NCBI GenBank assembly: GCA_024275555.1
Contig: JAJRYW010000107.1
Span: forward strand, 1-10,281
DNA: 10,281 nt
Direction of reading: 5' to 3'
Origin: Calditrichota bacterium
GTDB lineage: Bacteria; Calditrichota; Calditrichia; RBG-13-44-9; J075
The notes under the pieces are model-generated. The model saw only the letters and a program-made list of their open reading frames with translations, was not told where the DNA came from and searched no databases. The stretch's first letter is position 1. Each line of letters begins with the position of its first letter. A program made the position numbers and the translations under genes. This document shows, one piece after another, positions 1 to 6,982 of this stretch.

Positions 1-167
1 ACGACCTCGGGCTGGTGGTAGGTCACGTTGATGAACGAGGGATCAAAAGGCATCATCCGGTCCAGGGTGGCGTATAGCTCCCCGATGCTGGAGCCTTTAT
101 CGGGCGGGGTGATCTCCAGGGAAATCAGCAGTTTTTGGGCCTTTTTAAGTGCATCAATAACCTGCAT
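1..167 (-). CDS. metF: Methylenetetrahydrofolate reductase, N-terminal part (runs off the window)
   Basis: The first 55 codons read MQVIDALKKAQKLL, then a segment containing SLEITPPDKG, and later MPFDPSFINVTYH. This is the N-terminal strand and first loop of the MetF TIM barrel, where FSFEI.PP.KG and F..VTYH are conserved. The family reduces 5,10-methylene-THF to 5-methyl-THF with a flavin cofactor and so supplies methyl groups for methionine synthesis. The Glu in SLEI matches the conserved catalytic Glu of the family. The ATG at 167-165 is supported by AAGGAGA at 183-177, nine bases upstream. That ribosome-binding site overlaps the end of the upstream gene, whose stop codon is only 6 bases before this start, so the two are almost certainly cotranscribed. 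The rest of the gene, including the FAD-binding core, lies outside the window. Recognition rests on a short segment but the motif is distinctive. Confidence 0.85.
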   Translation of the reverse strand, partial: MQVIDALKKAQKLLISLEITPPDKGSSIGELYATLDRMMPFDPSFINVTYHQPEV

Positions 168-173
168 GGTTGT

Positions 174-866
174 TTATCTCCTTCGTGATCCGGTGATTTC
201 GCGAACAACGAAACCGTTGCTTCCCACATAAACCCGGAATACTTTGCCGGGTTGGTTTTGCTGGAAAACGGCATTGCCATAAACCGTGCTGACCAGGGGG
301 ATGAGGGAACTGTAGCGATAAAGCCGCTGCCAGAAGTCCCGCCCGGTAGCCGGGTCCAGCCGGTAGATGCTGGGCATTTCCTTGCGCTCATCCTGTTCAT
401 CAATAAAGCGTCCCCGCAGCCGGGTTAAGCGGTAGCGCGGTTGCAGGCCCAGCAGCGAAAGCCAATCCTCCCAGAGCAGGATATTGCCTTCCAGCATCCA
501 CTGGTCGCCATTGAGGGTGAATAAACGGCTTTGTTTTCCCTCCTCTCCGCTCAGGTCGATAAACTCTACCTGGGTTCGCGCCTTGTCTCCCAGTTTTTGA
601 ATGCGTATTTCGGCAACCGGCGTTTCCTGCCGGAAATCCCGAAACATGCGGATATTAACGCCCACGGAAAAGGCCAGCCCGGACAGGGAAAAGCTGAGCA
701 GGGAAAACAGGACGGCGGTCATCACAAAGGTGATGCCGGGACGCCGGGCAGAAACCCGGTTCGGGGAACGGCGGCTGCGCAACAGACCCCTGATCGGAAT
801 TGCCAACCAGAAAACGCCCAGTAAAAATAAGATGACGCCGGCGTAAATAAATAATTCTGCACTCAT
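174..866 (-). CDS. Conserved two-helix membrane protein of unknown function, upstream of metF
   Basis: The protein has 230 residues. Hydrophobic segments at about residues 5-24 and 44-70 are separated by a basic loop (RGLLRSRRSPNR) and followed by a soluble domain of about 155 residues. The soluble part contains GDQW at 120-123, LLGLQPRYRLTRLRGRF at 138-154, a YRLDP segment near 168 and TVYGNA at 194-199. From memory, this pattern (GDQW, LLGL..YRL.RL.GRY, W...P.V..VYG.A) resembles short proteins in other genomes often labelled 'cation/multidrug efflux pump'. That label is doubtful, because a two-helix protein with no transporter fold is unlikely to be a pump itself. No catalytic motif is visible. 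The start at 866 has no convincing Shine-Dalgarno sequence. The stop at 176-174 lies just before metF, so the pair forms an operon. Function is unknown, and the metF linkage may be only positional. Confidence 0.8.
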   Translation of the reverse strand: MSAELFIYAGVILFLLGVFWLAIPIRGLLRSRRSPNRVSARRPGITFVMTAVLFSLLSFSLSGLAFSVGVNIRMFRDFRQETPVAEIRIQKLGDKARTQVEFIDLSGEEGKQSRLFTLNGDQWMLEGNILLWEDWLSLLGLQPRYRLTRLRGRFIDEQDERKEMPSIYRLDPATGRDFWQRLYRYSSLIPLVSTVYGNAVFQQNQPGKVFRVYVGSNGFVVREITGSRRR

Positions 867-1124
867 ATTCGGATTGATGCTGTTAGTGTTTCGGACGCCT
901 GGCCCGGCTTACGGTTTACAATCTTATACCCTGTTTCTGCCCGGCCGTTATTTAAGGCCGGAGGAATACCGCTCAGCACAAATCTTCCGGGGCCGGGATA
1001 GTAACGGTTCTCCTTCCGGATTTGTTTACCGGGCCGCTCCCGCTTTTGTTTTTACGCTGTGAAGCGCTTCAACAATCCGGGCCCATTATCTGCACCGGCT
1101 CTGCGGGGCCCGGTTTGCCCGGGT
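867..1124. other. Intergenic region with two GC-rich inverted repeats
   Basis: No credible gene is seen between the start of the membrane-protein gene (866) and the stop of the phosphofructokinase gene (1125). Two inverted repeats are visible. CCGGCC at 941-946 pairs with GGCCGG at 956-961 across a 9-base loop. CCGGGCCC at 1077-1084 pairs with GGGCCCGG at 1106-1113 across 21 bases. The second lies just downstream of the phosphofructokinase stop on the minus strand and could help end transcription or protect the mRNA, but no T-run follows it. GAAGCGCTTC at 1061-1070 is a 10-base perfect palindrome. No convincing promoter was found for the membrane-protein/metF pair, so it might be read through from upstream. 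Confidence 0.3.
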
Positions 1125-2486
1125 TCAGTCTTTGACAACCCCGGTTTGCTTCTTGCCCTTCTCCTCATAAATTTTGTTGCTTTCCTTGGCGGTTTCGCGG
1201 ATGGGCCCCTTGCGCTGCAACTGGTAGTGAAGGTCATTATCGATGAGGTAGCGGAACTGCTTTTCAAACTCGTCCAAAGGAATGCCGCAGGTGGCGGCGA
1301 ATTTAGCCAACTCATGCGGATCGTCAAAATCAATTTTACTTAAGCGAAGCATGTAATGCCGGGCAATAAAATAGGACTCGGAAGCGACATCGACCATGCG
1401 CACCCGGGTGCGATTGGTAACCGGGTCTAAGATATCCTGAAAATAGAGCGGCACAAAGTGGCCTTCCTGAATGGAAACCATGGCCCCGTTGCCGCCGTCC
1501 AGAACAAACTGGGCGGCGCAGAACCCCAGGTCGCGGGTGTATTCCATGTCAAAAGGAATCGGATCGGCGCAACGCAACTCGTAGCCAATGTTTTTGGCCA
1601 CAATAGTCGATCTCAGGTTGAACTCTTTCAACCGTTTCTGAACCTGGTATTTTAAAATTTCACCAAAATTGACTTCGGCCAGGCGGATATTGTTATGGGC
1701 GTCGCGCTCGATGTTGGTCAGAATTTCCAAATCCTGGCGATCCAGCCGTTCCACCAGGCCTTCGGCAAACACCACCACCCCGTCCTTGCGGCCGTAGCTG
1801 CGTCGCTTGACGATGGCGCCCACGACAATATCGACAATGTGCTGGAGACGAATCTTGGGGTCTTTGAACTCCTCCGGTATGATGGTAAGGGTTGCCCCGG
1901 CTGCTTTGCCAATCCCCAGGGCCAGGTGGCCGGCCTTCCGTCCCATGGACACCACAAAATACCAGCGCGAGGTGGTCTGGGCGTCGACCATCAGACTTTT
2001 GACGATCTCGACGCCGATGTGGCGGGCGGTTTGATAGCCGAAGGTAGGAATGCCGTGGGGCAAGTCTAAATCGTTGTCAATCGTCTTCGGTACGTGCACC
2101 ACCCGAATCCGGCCGGCGGCCATCTCTTCCACCCGCAATGCCGAATAGGCGGTGTCGTCCCCCCCGATGGTGATCAGTTTATCCACATTCAGCCTCAGCA
2201 GCGAAGTGACCGCATTTTCCAGGTGCCTGGGGTTTTTGGTGGGATTGTCCCGGGCAATGCCAATGTAGGATCCGCCCCGGAAATGAATCCGGCTGATATT
2301 GGAAATACTCAGTTCGCGCGTATGCGAAATATCTCCCTGCATAATCCACTTAAAACCGTCCATGATGCCGACAACTTCTACCCCTTCCAAAGATGCCCGA
2401 ATGGTCGCCGCACTGATGACGCTATTGATTCCGGGCGCCGGTCCGCCCCCCACTAAAATGGCTAATTTTTTTTGACCAAACGACAT
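1125..2486 (-). CDS. pfp: Phosphofructokinase, pyrophosphate-dependent type (PPi-PFK)
   Basis: The protein has 453 residues from the ATG at 2486. It belongs to the phosphofructokinase family, which phosphorylates fructose-6-phosphate to fructose-1,6-bisphosphate in glycolysis in the cytoplasm. Visible motifs are the phosphate-donor loop GGGPAPGIN (13-21), GGDDT (108-112), PKTIDND (133-139) with the catalytic TIDND aspartates, MGRKAGHLA (181-189), and the sugar-phosphate segment GYELRCADP (301-309). ATP-dependent enzymes normally have GGDGS and PGTIDND. The Asp in GGDDT and the Lys in PKTIDND are the established markers of PPi specificity, and PPi use makes the step reversible. An upstream in-frame ATG at 2543 exists, but TAAAGGAGTT at 2500-2491 sits just before 2486 and the family N-terminus begins there. 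The last 25 or so residues (about 427-453) are polar and Lys/Glu-rich. A candidate promoter precedes the gene, so it may be transcribed apart from nth. Some related 'atypical' PFKs use other donors, so donor identity is inferred. Confidence 0.9.
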   Translation of the reverse strand: MSFGQKKLAILVGGGPAPGINSVISAATIRASLEGVEVVGIMDGFKWIMQGDISHTRELSISNISRIHFRGGSYIGIARDNPTKNPRHLENAVTSLLRLNVDKLITIGGDDTAYSALRVEEMAAGRIRVVHVPKTIDNDLDLPHGIPTFGYQTARHIGVEIVKSLMVDAQTTSRWYFVVSMGRKAGHLALGIGKAAGATLTIIPEEFKDPKIRLQHIVDIVVGAIVKRRSYGRKDGVVVFAEGLVERLDRQDLEILTNIERDAHNNIRLAEVNFGEILKYQVQKRLKEFNLRSTIVAKNIGYELRCADPIPFDMEYTRDLGFCAAQFVLDGGNGAMVSIQEGHFVPLYFQDILDPVTNRTRVRMVDVASESYFIARHYMLRLSKIDFDDPHELAKFAATCGIPLDEFEKQFRYLIDNDLHYQLQRKGPIRETAKESNKIYEEKGKKQTGVVKD

Positions 2487-2530
2487 GTTCAACTCCTTTA
2501 CCGTATTCATGTTTTTCCACAAAAAGCCCG

Positions 2531-2547
2531 GGCAGATACCCACTGCC
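2531..2547 (-). other. Hairpin in the phosphofructokinase leader, followed by a T-run
   Basis: On the minus strand GGCAG pairs with CTGCC across a 7-base loop. It is followed after CGGGC by five T's (2525-2521). It sits between the candidate promoter and the ribosome-binding site of the phosphofructokinase gene. It could be a weak terminator for nth transcripts or an attenuator-like leader structure. The stem is only five base pairs and the T-run is displaced, so this is a tentative call. Confidence 0.25.
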
Positions 2548-2568
2548 GCCGTTAAAATGCGAATTGAG

Positions 2569-2597
2569 AAAATAAAATGTTTTCAGTGCCATTTCAA
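2569..2597 (-). promoter_or_regulatory. Candidate promoter of the phosphofructokinase gene
   Basis: On the minus strand TTGAAA (2597-2592) is separated by exactly 17 bases from TATTTT (2574-2569). This is a good sigma70-type arrangement and lies about 85 bases upstream of the start codon, in the 126-base gap after nth. It shares TTG-N20-TA spacing with four other candidate promoters in this window. Confidence 0.4.
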
Positions 2598-2612
2598 CAA
2601 GATTCATGCCCT

Positions 2613-3260
2613 TCAATTAGTTTCTTTTTTCACGGAAGCGGCGTAGCGGCAAAGGTGGTTAACCGGGCAGGCGGGGCAGTCCGGTTTGCGGGCCTGGCAG
2701 ATTTTCCGGCCGTGCCAGATCAGCCAGTGGTGCGCCCGGGCCCATTTCTCGCGGGGAATATTGGCCATCAATTGTTGCTCGGTGTCGCGCTCGTTTTTCG
2801 CCTCTGCCAGGCCAATGCGATTGGCAACCCGGAAAACGTGGGTGTCCACCGCAATCGCCGGCGTTCCGAAGGCCACGCTCATCACCACATTGGCGGTTTT
2901 GCGTCCTACCCCCGGCAGCGCCATCAGCTCTTCCCGGGTTTGCGGGACAATCCCGTTATATTGAGACTGGATAATTCCGGCCGTCTTCAATATATTCTTG
3001 GCCTTAGTGCGGAACAGCCCGACCTGTTTTATCTGCTCCGCCAACTCTTCTTCCGACAGCCGGGCGATGGAAGCAGCGTCCGGATGGTTCCGGAACAGCA
3101 CCCGGGTAATCTTGTTCACCTGGTCATCCGTGCTTTGGGCAGACATGATGGTGGCTACCAGCAATTGGAAATCGTTCTGATACTCCAGGGCGGTATTGGT
3201 GTGGCCGTATTCCTTTTCCAGGATGGCCAGAACTTCGTTGCGCTTCTTCTCGGATAACAT
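2613..3260 (-). CDS. nth: Endonuclease III, DNA glycosylase/AP lyase with a 4Fe-4S cluster
   Basis: The protein has 215 residues, close to the 211 of E. coli Nth. It removes oxidised pyrimidines from DNA and cleaves the abasic site in base excision repair. Visible features are MSAQSTD at 39-45 (the conserved SAQ.TD segment), the helix-hairpin-helix LPGVGRKTANVV at 115-126 with the catalytic Lys121, VDTHVFRV at 138-145 with the catalytic Asp139, and four cluster cysteines at 188, 195, 198 and 204 in the canonical CX6CX2CX5C spacing. The ATG at 3260 is chosen because GAGG lies about seven bases upstream and because the only longer in-frame start, TTG at 3305, would fall inside the predicted promoter. 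All key residues are present, so the enzyme should be functional. Confidence 0.96.
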   Translation of the reverse strand: MLSEKKRNEVLAILEKEYGHTNTALEYQNDFQLLVATIMSAQSTDDQVNKITRVLFRNHPDAASIARLSEEELAEQIKQVGLFRTKAKNILKTAGIIQSQYNGIVPQTREELMALPGVGRKTANVVMSVAFGTPAIAVDTHVFRVANRIGLAEAKNERDTEQQLMANIPREKWARAHHWLIWHGRKICQARKPDCPACPVNHLCRYAASVKKETN

Positions 3261-3302
3261 ATTTGCCTCGACGGCTGGTTCCTCATTCCGGTTAAGACGC
3301 TG

Positions 3303-3334
3303 CAAAGATAGTCAGTTTCCGTTCTGATTGCAAA
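3303..3334 (-). promoter_or_regulatory. Bacteroidetes-type promoter of nth
   Basis: On the minus strand TTTG (3334-3331) is followed after exactly 20 bases by TATCTTTG (3310-3303). This is a full match to the Bacteroidetes -33 (TTTG) and -7 (TAnnTTTG) elements at their usual spacing. Transcription would begin near 3298, giving a leader of about 40 bases before the nth ATG at 3260. It is the strongest promoter call in the window and the main clue to lineage. Confidence 0.6.
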
Positions 3335-3376
3335 GTGTTGTATTCCTTATCAGCCCGGCGGCCGGGCCCGGCTCTT

Positions 3377-3413
3377 TCCCGGGAAGGATAGGCCCTTTGA
3401 ACCTTTTAAGGGG
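3377..3413. other. Two small inverted repeats in the divergent nth/fadL intergenic region
   Basis: TTCCCGGGAA at 3377-3386 is a perfect 10-base palindrome. CCCTT at 3393-3397 pairs with AAGGG at 3408-3412 across ten bases. Both lie between the divergent nth and FadL-family promoters, a position suited to operators or mRNA leader structures. Nothing else in the sequence supports a role. Confidence 0.2.
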
Positions 3414-3449
3414 CATTAAATAGAAATTTCACTTTGCGTACTTTACATC

Positions 3450-3478
3450 TTGATTTTTATCTACAGATTCTGTAAACT
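3450..3478 (+). promoter_or_regulatory. Candidate promoter of the FadL-family/SGNH hydrolase operon
   Basis: TTGATT (3450-3455) is separated by 17 bases from TAAACT (3473-3478), about 70 bases upstream of the start codon at 3548. The same TTGATTTTT core recurs in front of the toxin gene and the beta-barrel genes. The -10 element is imperfect. Confidence 0.4.
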
Positions 3479-3547
3479 CTGGCAACTTGGAGAAATCATA
3501 GAAAATATTCGAGTTAATTCATTCATTTTATGTCACAGGAGGTCTCT

Positions 3548-4834
3548 ATGAGAAAAGTGATTACGGTATTAATGCTTAGCACGCTAATCGCCGGAAGTGC
3601 CCTGGCGGCTGGCTTTGGCATTGGTGAATTTGGCGCGCGTTCTTCTACTATGGGTAATGCGGTAGTGGCCCGAGCCTTTGACGCCTCGACGCTGTTTTAC
3701 AATCCTGCCGGCCTGGTCTTTTTAGAAGGCACCCAATTTTATGGCGGTGTGACGGGGATTTTTGCCCGGGCCCGCTTTATCGGCGCCGCGCCGTACATGG
3801 ATGAGACGGTGCATTTGGCGGTAGATCAGTTCTTCCCGCCGGTCGGAATCTTTCTTTCCCACCGTATTTCCGAAAACCTGGCCGCCGGAATTAGCCTGAC
3901 CAACCCCTTTGGCCTGGGTGTGGCCTGGGGCGATGATTTTCCGGGGCGTTTTATCTCCAAAGATGTTACTTTACATTCTTTCTACATCTCCCCGGCAATC
4001 GCCTATAAACTTTCTCCGAAATTAAGTGTTTCGGTAGGACTGGATGTTGTGCTTACCACGGTTTCGCTGGAGCGCAATGTGCTGCTGTTTAATACCGACG
4101 GCGTACCGGGCACCGGCACCGAAGTCGGCAATGTGATTCTGGACGGCGCCGGCGATCCGGCCTATGGATTTACAGCCGGAATCCAATATCGCGGCGATAA
4201 ATTAGGCCTGGGCGCCAGCTACCGGCACAACGTCACCGCAGAATTTAATGGCGCCGACGCCGACTTCACCGTCTTCACCGACCGAATCAGCCCCCAGATG
4301 GCCGCAGTGGCCAGCCAGTTGCTGGTAGACCAGAAAGGCAACACCGAGTTGGCTTTCCCCAACTATTTTGCCGCCGGGATTTATTATCAGTTGCTGCCCA
4401 AATTAGGGGCCGAGTTCACCTACGCCTGGTACGGCTGGTCCAAGTTCGATCAACTGGTGCTCACCTTTGATGACCCGCGCTTGAACGAAACGATCCCCGA
4501 AGATTACAATGACGTTTCCCAGTTCCGCTTTGGCGTGGAATACCAGGTAAGCGACAACTTCGCTTTACGGGGCGGCTACATCTACGACAAGACGCCTCAG
4601 CCGATCCAGTCGGTTAGCCCTTTATTGCCGGATGACACCCGCAACGATTACTCGATTGGATTTGGTTATAAATCCGGGAAATTCACTCTCGACGCCGGTT
4701 ACATGTTCGTTGATATTGGTAAACGATCCACGGTTGATGAAAATGGCGTGGGCAGAAATGAAAACGGTTTCAACGGGGTTTATAATTCCAAAGCCGACCT
4801 GTTCATGCTCAGCATCGGATATTTAATTAAGTGA
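3548..4834 (+). CDS. OmpP1/FadL-family outer-membrane transporter
   Basis: The protein has 428 residues. A signal peptide (MRKVITVLMLSTLIAGSALA, predicted cleavage near residue 20) is followed by GFGIGEFGARSSTMGNA and STLFYNPAGL, the N-terminal hallmark of the FadL/OmpP1/TodX family, in which the N-terminus forms the plug of a 14-stranded barrel. The C-terminal half has the family's LRGGYIYDKTP and LPDDTRNDYSIGFGY segments and ends in a final strand (LFMLSIGYLIK). Family members carry long-chain fatty acids or other hydrophobic molecules across the outer membrane; the substrate here cannot be read from sequence. The ATG at 3548 is chosen over the in-frame ATG at 3530 because AGGAGG at 3537-3542 is five bases upstream and the signal peptide begins there. 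It is followed after 34 bases by an SGNH hydrolase lipoprotein gene, so the operon probably couples release and uptake of acyl chains. Confidence 0.93.
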   Translation: MRKVITVLMLSTLIAGSALAAGFGIGEFGARSSTMGNAVVARAFDASTLFYNPAGLVFLEGTQFYGGVTGIFARARFIGAAPYMDETVHLAVDQFFPPVGIFLSHRISENLAAGISLTNPFGLGVAWGDDFPGRFISKDVTLHSFYISPAIAYKLSPKLSVSVGLDVVLTTVSLERNVLLFNTDGVPGTGTEVGNVILDGAGDPAYGFTAGIQYRGDKLGLGASYRHNVTAEFNGADADFTVFTDRISPQMAAVASQLLVDQKGNTELAFPNYFAAGIYYQLLPKLGAEFTYAWYGWSKFDQLVLTFDDPRLNETIPEDYNDVSQFRFGVEYQVSDNFALRGGYIYDKTPQPIQSVSPLLPDDTRNDYSIGFGYKSGKFTLDAGYMFVDIGKRSTVDENGVGRNENGFNGVYNSKADLFMLSIGYLIK

Positions 4835-4868
4835 TTGGCAACCGAGTGAAAAATTGTAGGAGATAACC

Positions 4869-6362
4869 ATGAAAAAAATACTTGTTTTACTTCTTCTAAG
4901 CGTGTTAGCAGTGTTTACCGCTTGTACACTGTCCGACCCAACCCAGCCGGAAATAAAGACCATTAAACCGGGTGAGTTGGCCTTGAATAAAGTGGTGTTT
5001 ATCGGCAACAGCCTCACCGCCGGCTTCCAGTCTGCCGGTGTGGTGCAAGACTTTCAGATGAACAGCTTTCCCTATTTAATCGCCAAGCAAATGGGCAAAG
5101 AAGAGTATTTTGAGCAGCCCCTCATTGCCGATCCGGGCATCAGCAGCACTCCCGGCGTTGGTGTGCTGGACTTTGTCAACGGTTCGCTGGTGCCGCGCGG
5201 GACCTATACGGATCCGACTGCCCTGTTACTGAATGCTTTGCTTCCCCGCCCCTACGACAACTTAGGCATTCCCGGCGCCGAATTGGGTGATGCGCTTAAT
5301 ACTGTAGATGGCTCCGGCGGCAACCCGTTCTTCGACATTGTATTACGTAATCCCAATTTTGGGATGATGAACCAGGTGCAGCAAGCCGCGGCATTAAATC
5401 CCACCCTGGTGGTGCTCTGGCTGGGCAACAATGATGTGCTCGGCTCTGCTACCAGCGGCGGTGATCCTTCCTTGATTACCCCGGTGGATACTTTCCAGGC
5501 CCAATTGGCAGCCACTCTTGCCGAAATCGGAAAAATCCGGGATGGCAAAGTGGGAATCCTTATGGCTAATATTCCCAATGTTACCGATATCCCTTTTGTT
5601 AATCTGCTGGACGGCATGATTTACAAGACGTTCCCGGGTTTGGGAGATTTGCCGGTCGTTTTCGACGCAACCTTCCAGCCGGTCGATTTTGACACCAGCG
5701 CCGCCGGGGAACTCTATCTCCCGCTCTTAACCGAAGAAGGCGTTATGAGCGGCGGCAGCCCGGTGAAACACATCAATTTGCCCTTCCTCTCCGAGTATAG
5801 CGCCAACGGTTTGGGTGTGCCGGATTCGGCCGCCCTGGTTCCGCTGCTGATCGGTTTTGGCGTCGATCCGGCCATTGCCCCCTTCCAGGCCCAGGCCCTG
5901 GTACAAGGAATGATGGCCGCCGGCTTAACCCCCAGCGGTGTGCCTATCCCCGGCACGTTGACCATTACCGAAGAGGAAGAAGCCGCCCTGGTAGCTGCGG
6001 TTAATGCTTACAATGGCGTTCTCAACGGAGTAGCCGGAGCAGCCGGTATTCCCATCATCGATGTGAATGCTGTGCTTGCCCAACTGAATGCCAGCGGCGT
6101 CGACGGATACAGCGGCAAATATGTTTTCTTTGATCCGGCCAACACGGCCTTCAGCCTGGACGGCGTGCATCCCAACAATGCCGGCTATGCAATCATTGCC
6201 AACTTGTTTATCCAGGTATTGAACCAATTCCCGGATGTCAATATTCCCCTGGTGGATACCGAGCAGTTCCGCGGCCAGTATGTTAGCGGCAGCAGCAAAA
6301 CGCAGAAGTTTAAACTTACTCCGGAAGCCGGACAGATGTTACAGCGGCTCTTCCCGAACTAA
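4869..6362 (+). CDS. SGNH/GDSL-family lipoprotein hydrolase (putative lipase/esterase)
   Basis: The protein has 497 residues. The signal peptide ends in the lipobox FTAC with the acylated cysteine at residue 19, so it is membrane-anchored, in the periplasm or at the surface. SGNH blocks appear in order: GNSLTAG (46-52) with nucleophile Ser48, NLGIPG (131-136) with the block II glycine, LGNND (185-189) with the oxyanion Asn, and DGVHPNNAGY (431-440) with the Asp431/His434 pair. The region between blocks III and V is long (about 240 residues) and rich in Ala, Gly and Pro, which makes the protein roughly twice the size of a minimal SGNH enzyme. The ATG at 4869 follows AGGAGA (4858-4863). The SGNH fold covers lipases, esterases and carbohydrate deacetylases. 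Pairing with a FadL-type porin favours lipid or ester hydrolysis, but this is inference. A strong terminator follows. Confidence 0.9.
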   Translation: MKKILVLLLLSVLAVFTACTLSDPTQPEIKTIKPGELALNKVVFIGNSLTAGFQSAGVVQDFQMNSFPYLIAKQMGKEEYFEQPLIADPGISSTPGVGVLDFVNGSLVPRGTYTDPTALLLNALLPRPYDNLGIPGAELGDALNTVDGSGGNPFFDIVLRNPNFGMMNQVQQAAALNPTLVVLWLGNNDVLGSATSGGDPSLITPVDTFQAQLAATLAEIGKIRDGKVGILMANIPNVTDIPFVNLLDGMIYKTFPGLGDLPVVFDATFQPVDFDTSAAGELYLPLLTEEGVMSGGSPVKHINLPFLSEYSANGLGVPDSAALVPLLIGFGVDPAIAPFQAQALVQGMMAAGLTPSGVPIPGTLTITEEEEAALVAAVNAYNGVLNGVAGAAGIPIIDVNAVLAQLNASGVDGYSGKYVFFDPANTAFSLDGVHPNNAGYAIIANLFIQVLNQFPDVNIPLVDTEQFRGQYVSGSSKTQKFKLTPEAGQMLQRLFPN

Positions 6363-6389
6363 GACATCGTAAAAATTGTTTATACCTCA

Positions 6390-6421
6390 ACGTCCGGGGC
6401 AGTTTGCTCCGGGCGTTTTTT
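6390..6421 (+). terminator. Rho-independent terminator of the FadL/SGNH operon
   Basis: ACGTCCGGGGC at 6390-6400 pairs with GCTCCGGGCGT at 6406-6416 across the loop AGTTT. The stem is eleven base pairs including two G-U pairs. It is followed by a T-run to 6421. It begins 27 bases after the hydrolase stop codon, as expected for an operon end. Confidence 0.9.
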
Positions 6422-6459
6422 ATAAGGCTCTTCATGCCGTACTCGCCCTGCATCTAAGA

Positions 6460-6483
6460 GGGTAGCGTCTCCCCACGCATCCC
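6460..6483. repeat. Palindromic REP-like hairpin at the core/accessory boundary
   Basis: GGG-TA-GCGT at 6460-6468 faces ACGC-AT-CCC at 6475-6483 around CTCCCC. This gives a hairpin with a two-base internal mismatch. It lies just after the operon terminator, in a noncoding stretch (6422-6547), and resembles short dispersed intergenic palindromes. Only one copy is in the window, so its repetitive nature is a guess. Confidence 0.35.
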
Positions 6484-6513
6484 CCTATACGGAAAAAAAC
6501 AAAAACTTCTTAC

Positions 6514-6552
6514 TTGATTTTTGTAGTTGTATGTGCTACCATTTATTATGGT
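6514..6552 (+). promoter_or_regulatory. Candidate promoter and overlapping inverted repeat of the toxin-antitoxin operon
   Basis: TTGATT (6514-6519) is 17 bases from TACCAT (6537-6542). Transcription would then start around 6549, at or beside the predicted start codon. A perfect inverted repeat, ACCAT (6538-6542) and ATGGT (6548-6552) with a 5-base spacer, covers both the -10 element and the start codon. Ribbon-helix-helix antitoxins commonly bind such short inverted repeats to repress their own operon, so this is a plausible operator. Confidence 0.4.
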
Positions 6553-6982
6553 TGTTACGGTTGATACGAATGTGATTTTTTCTGCGCTCTACAGTAATTT
6601 GGGTGCATCGCATCAGATTTTAAGGCTGATAATTGAAGAAAAAATAAAGTTAGCTCTCTCTCCACAGATGTATTTTGAATACTATGACGTGCTGGTAAGG
6701 GAAGGAAATTTAACCAAACTAAGTTTAACTATCGAAGAAGTTGAAGATATTTTAGACTTGCTGGCTTTATTGGCGCAAAAGCATTCGATCTATTTCTTAC
6801 TCAGACCGAATTTAATGGATGAAAAAGATAATTTGGTGGTTGAATGTGCCTTTGCCAGCGACAGCGATTATTTGATAACTTCAAATGTTAAGCATTTTAA
6901 AGGCAGTGAACTAAAAGGATTTAAATTTAAAGTGGTCACCCCAAGAGAGTTTTATAAACTGTGGGAGTCTAAGCATGGGTAA
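6548..6982 (+). CDS. PIN-domain toxin (putative ribonuclease) of a type II toxin-antitoxin pair
   Basis: The protein has 144 residues from the ATG at 6548. It fits the PIN-fold family of putative toxins, which are Mg-dependent RNases. Key positions are the VDTN motif with Asp6, Glu44 in the YFEYYDVL helix, Asp91/Asp94 in DEKDN and the SDYLITSN.KHF strand (105-117). Together these are the acidic cluster and C-terminal signature of COG1569-type PIN proteins. An in-frame ATG at 6527 would add seven residues, but homology begins at MVVTVDTNV. Neither ATG has a Shine-Dalgarno sequence, which fits initiation on a leaderless or near-leaderless message. The toxin precedes the antitoxin and overlaps it by 8 bases, the reverse of the most common order. 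The sequence is AT-richer than the upstream core genes, which suggests horizontal gain. Confidence 0.88.
   Translation: MVVTVDTNVIFSALYSNLGASHQILRLIIEEKIKLALSPQMYFEYYDVLVREGNLTKLSLTIEEVEDILDLLALLAQKHSIYFLLRPNLMDEKDNLVVECAFASDSDYLITSNVKHFKGSELKGFKFKVVTPREFYKLWESKHG

Noticed and set aside
874..1062. 62-codon plus-strand frame between the membrane protein and phosphofructokinase genes
   Set aside because: It has no ribosome-binding site or recognisable motif, and it overlaps the probable promoter/leader region of the minus-strand gene.
1077..1113. Rho-independent terminator of the phosphofructokinase gene
   Set aside because: The 8-bp inverted repeat is clear but the loop is 21 bases and no T-run follows on the minus strand, so it is reported only as an inverted repeat.
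2577..3257. Long plus-strand frame of 226 codons opposite nth
   Set aside because: It is the antisense shadow of a gene with all endonuclease III motifs. The frame is long only because of GC-rich codon use on the other strand.
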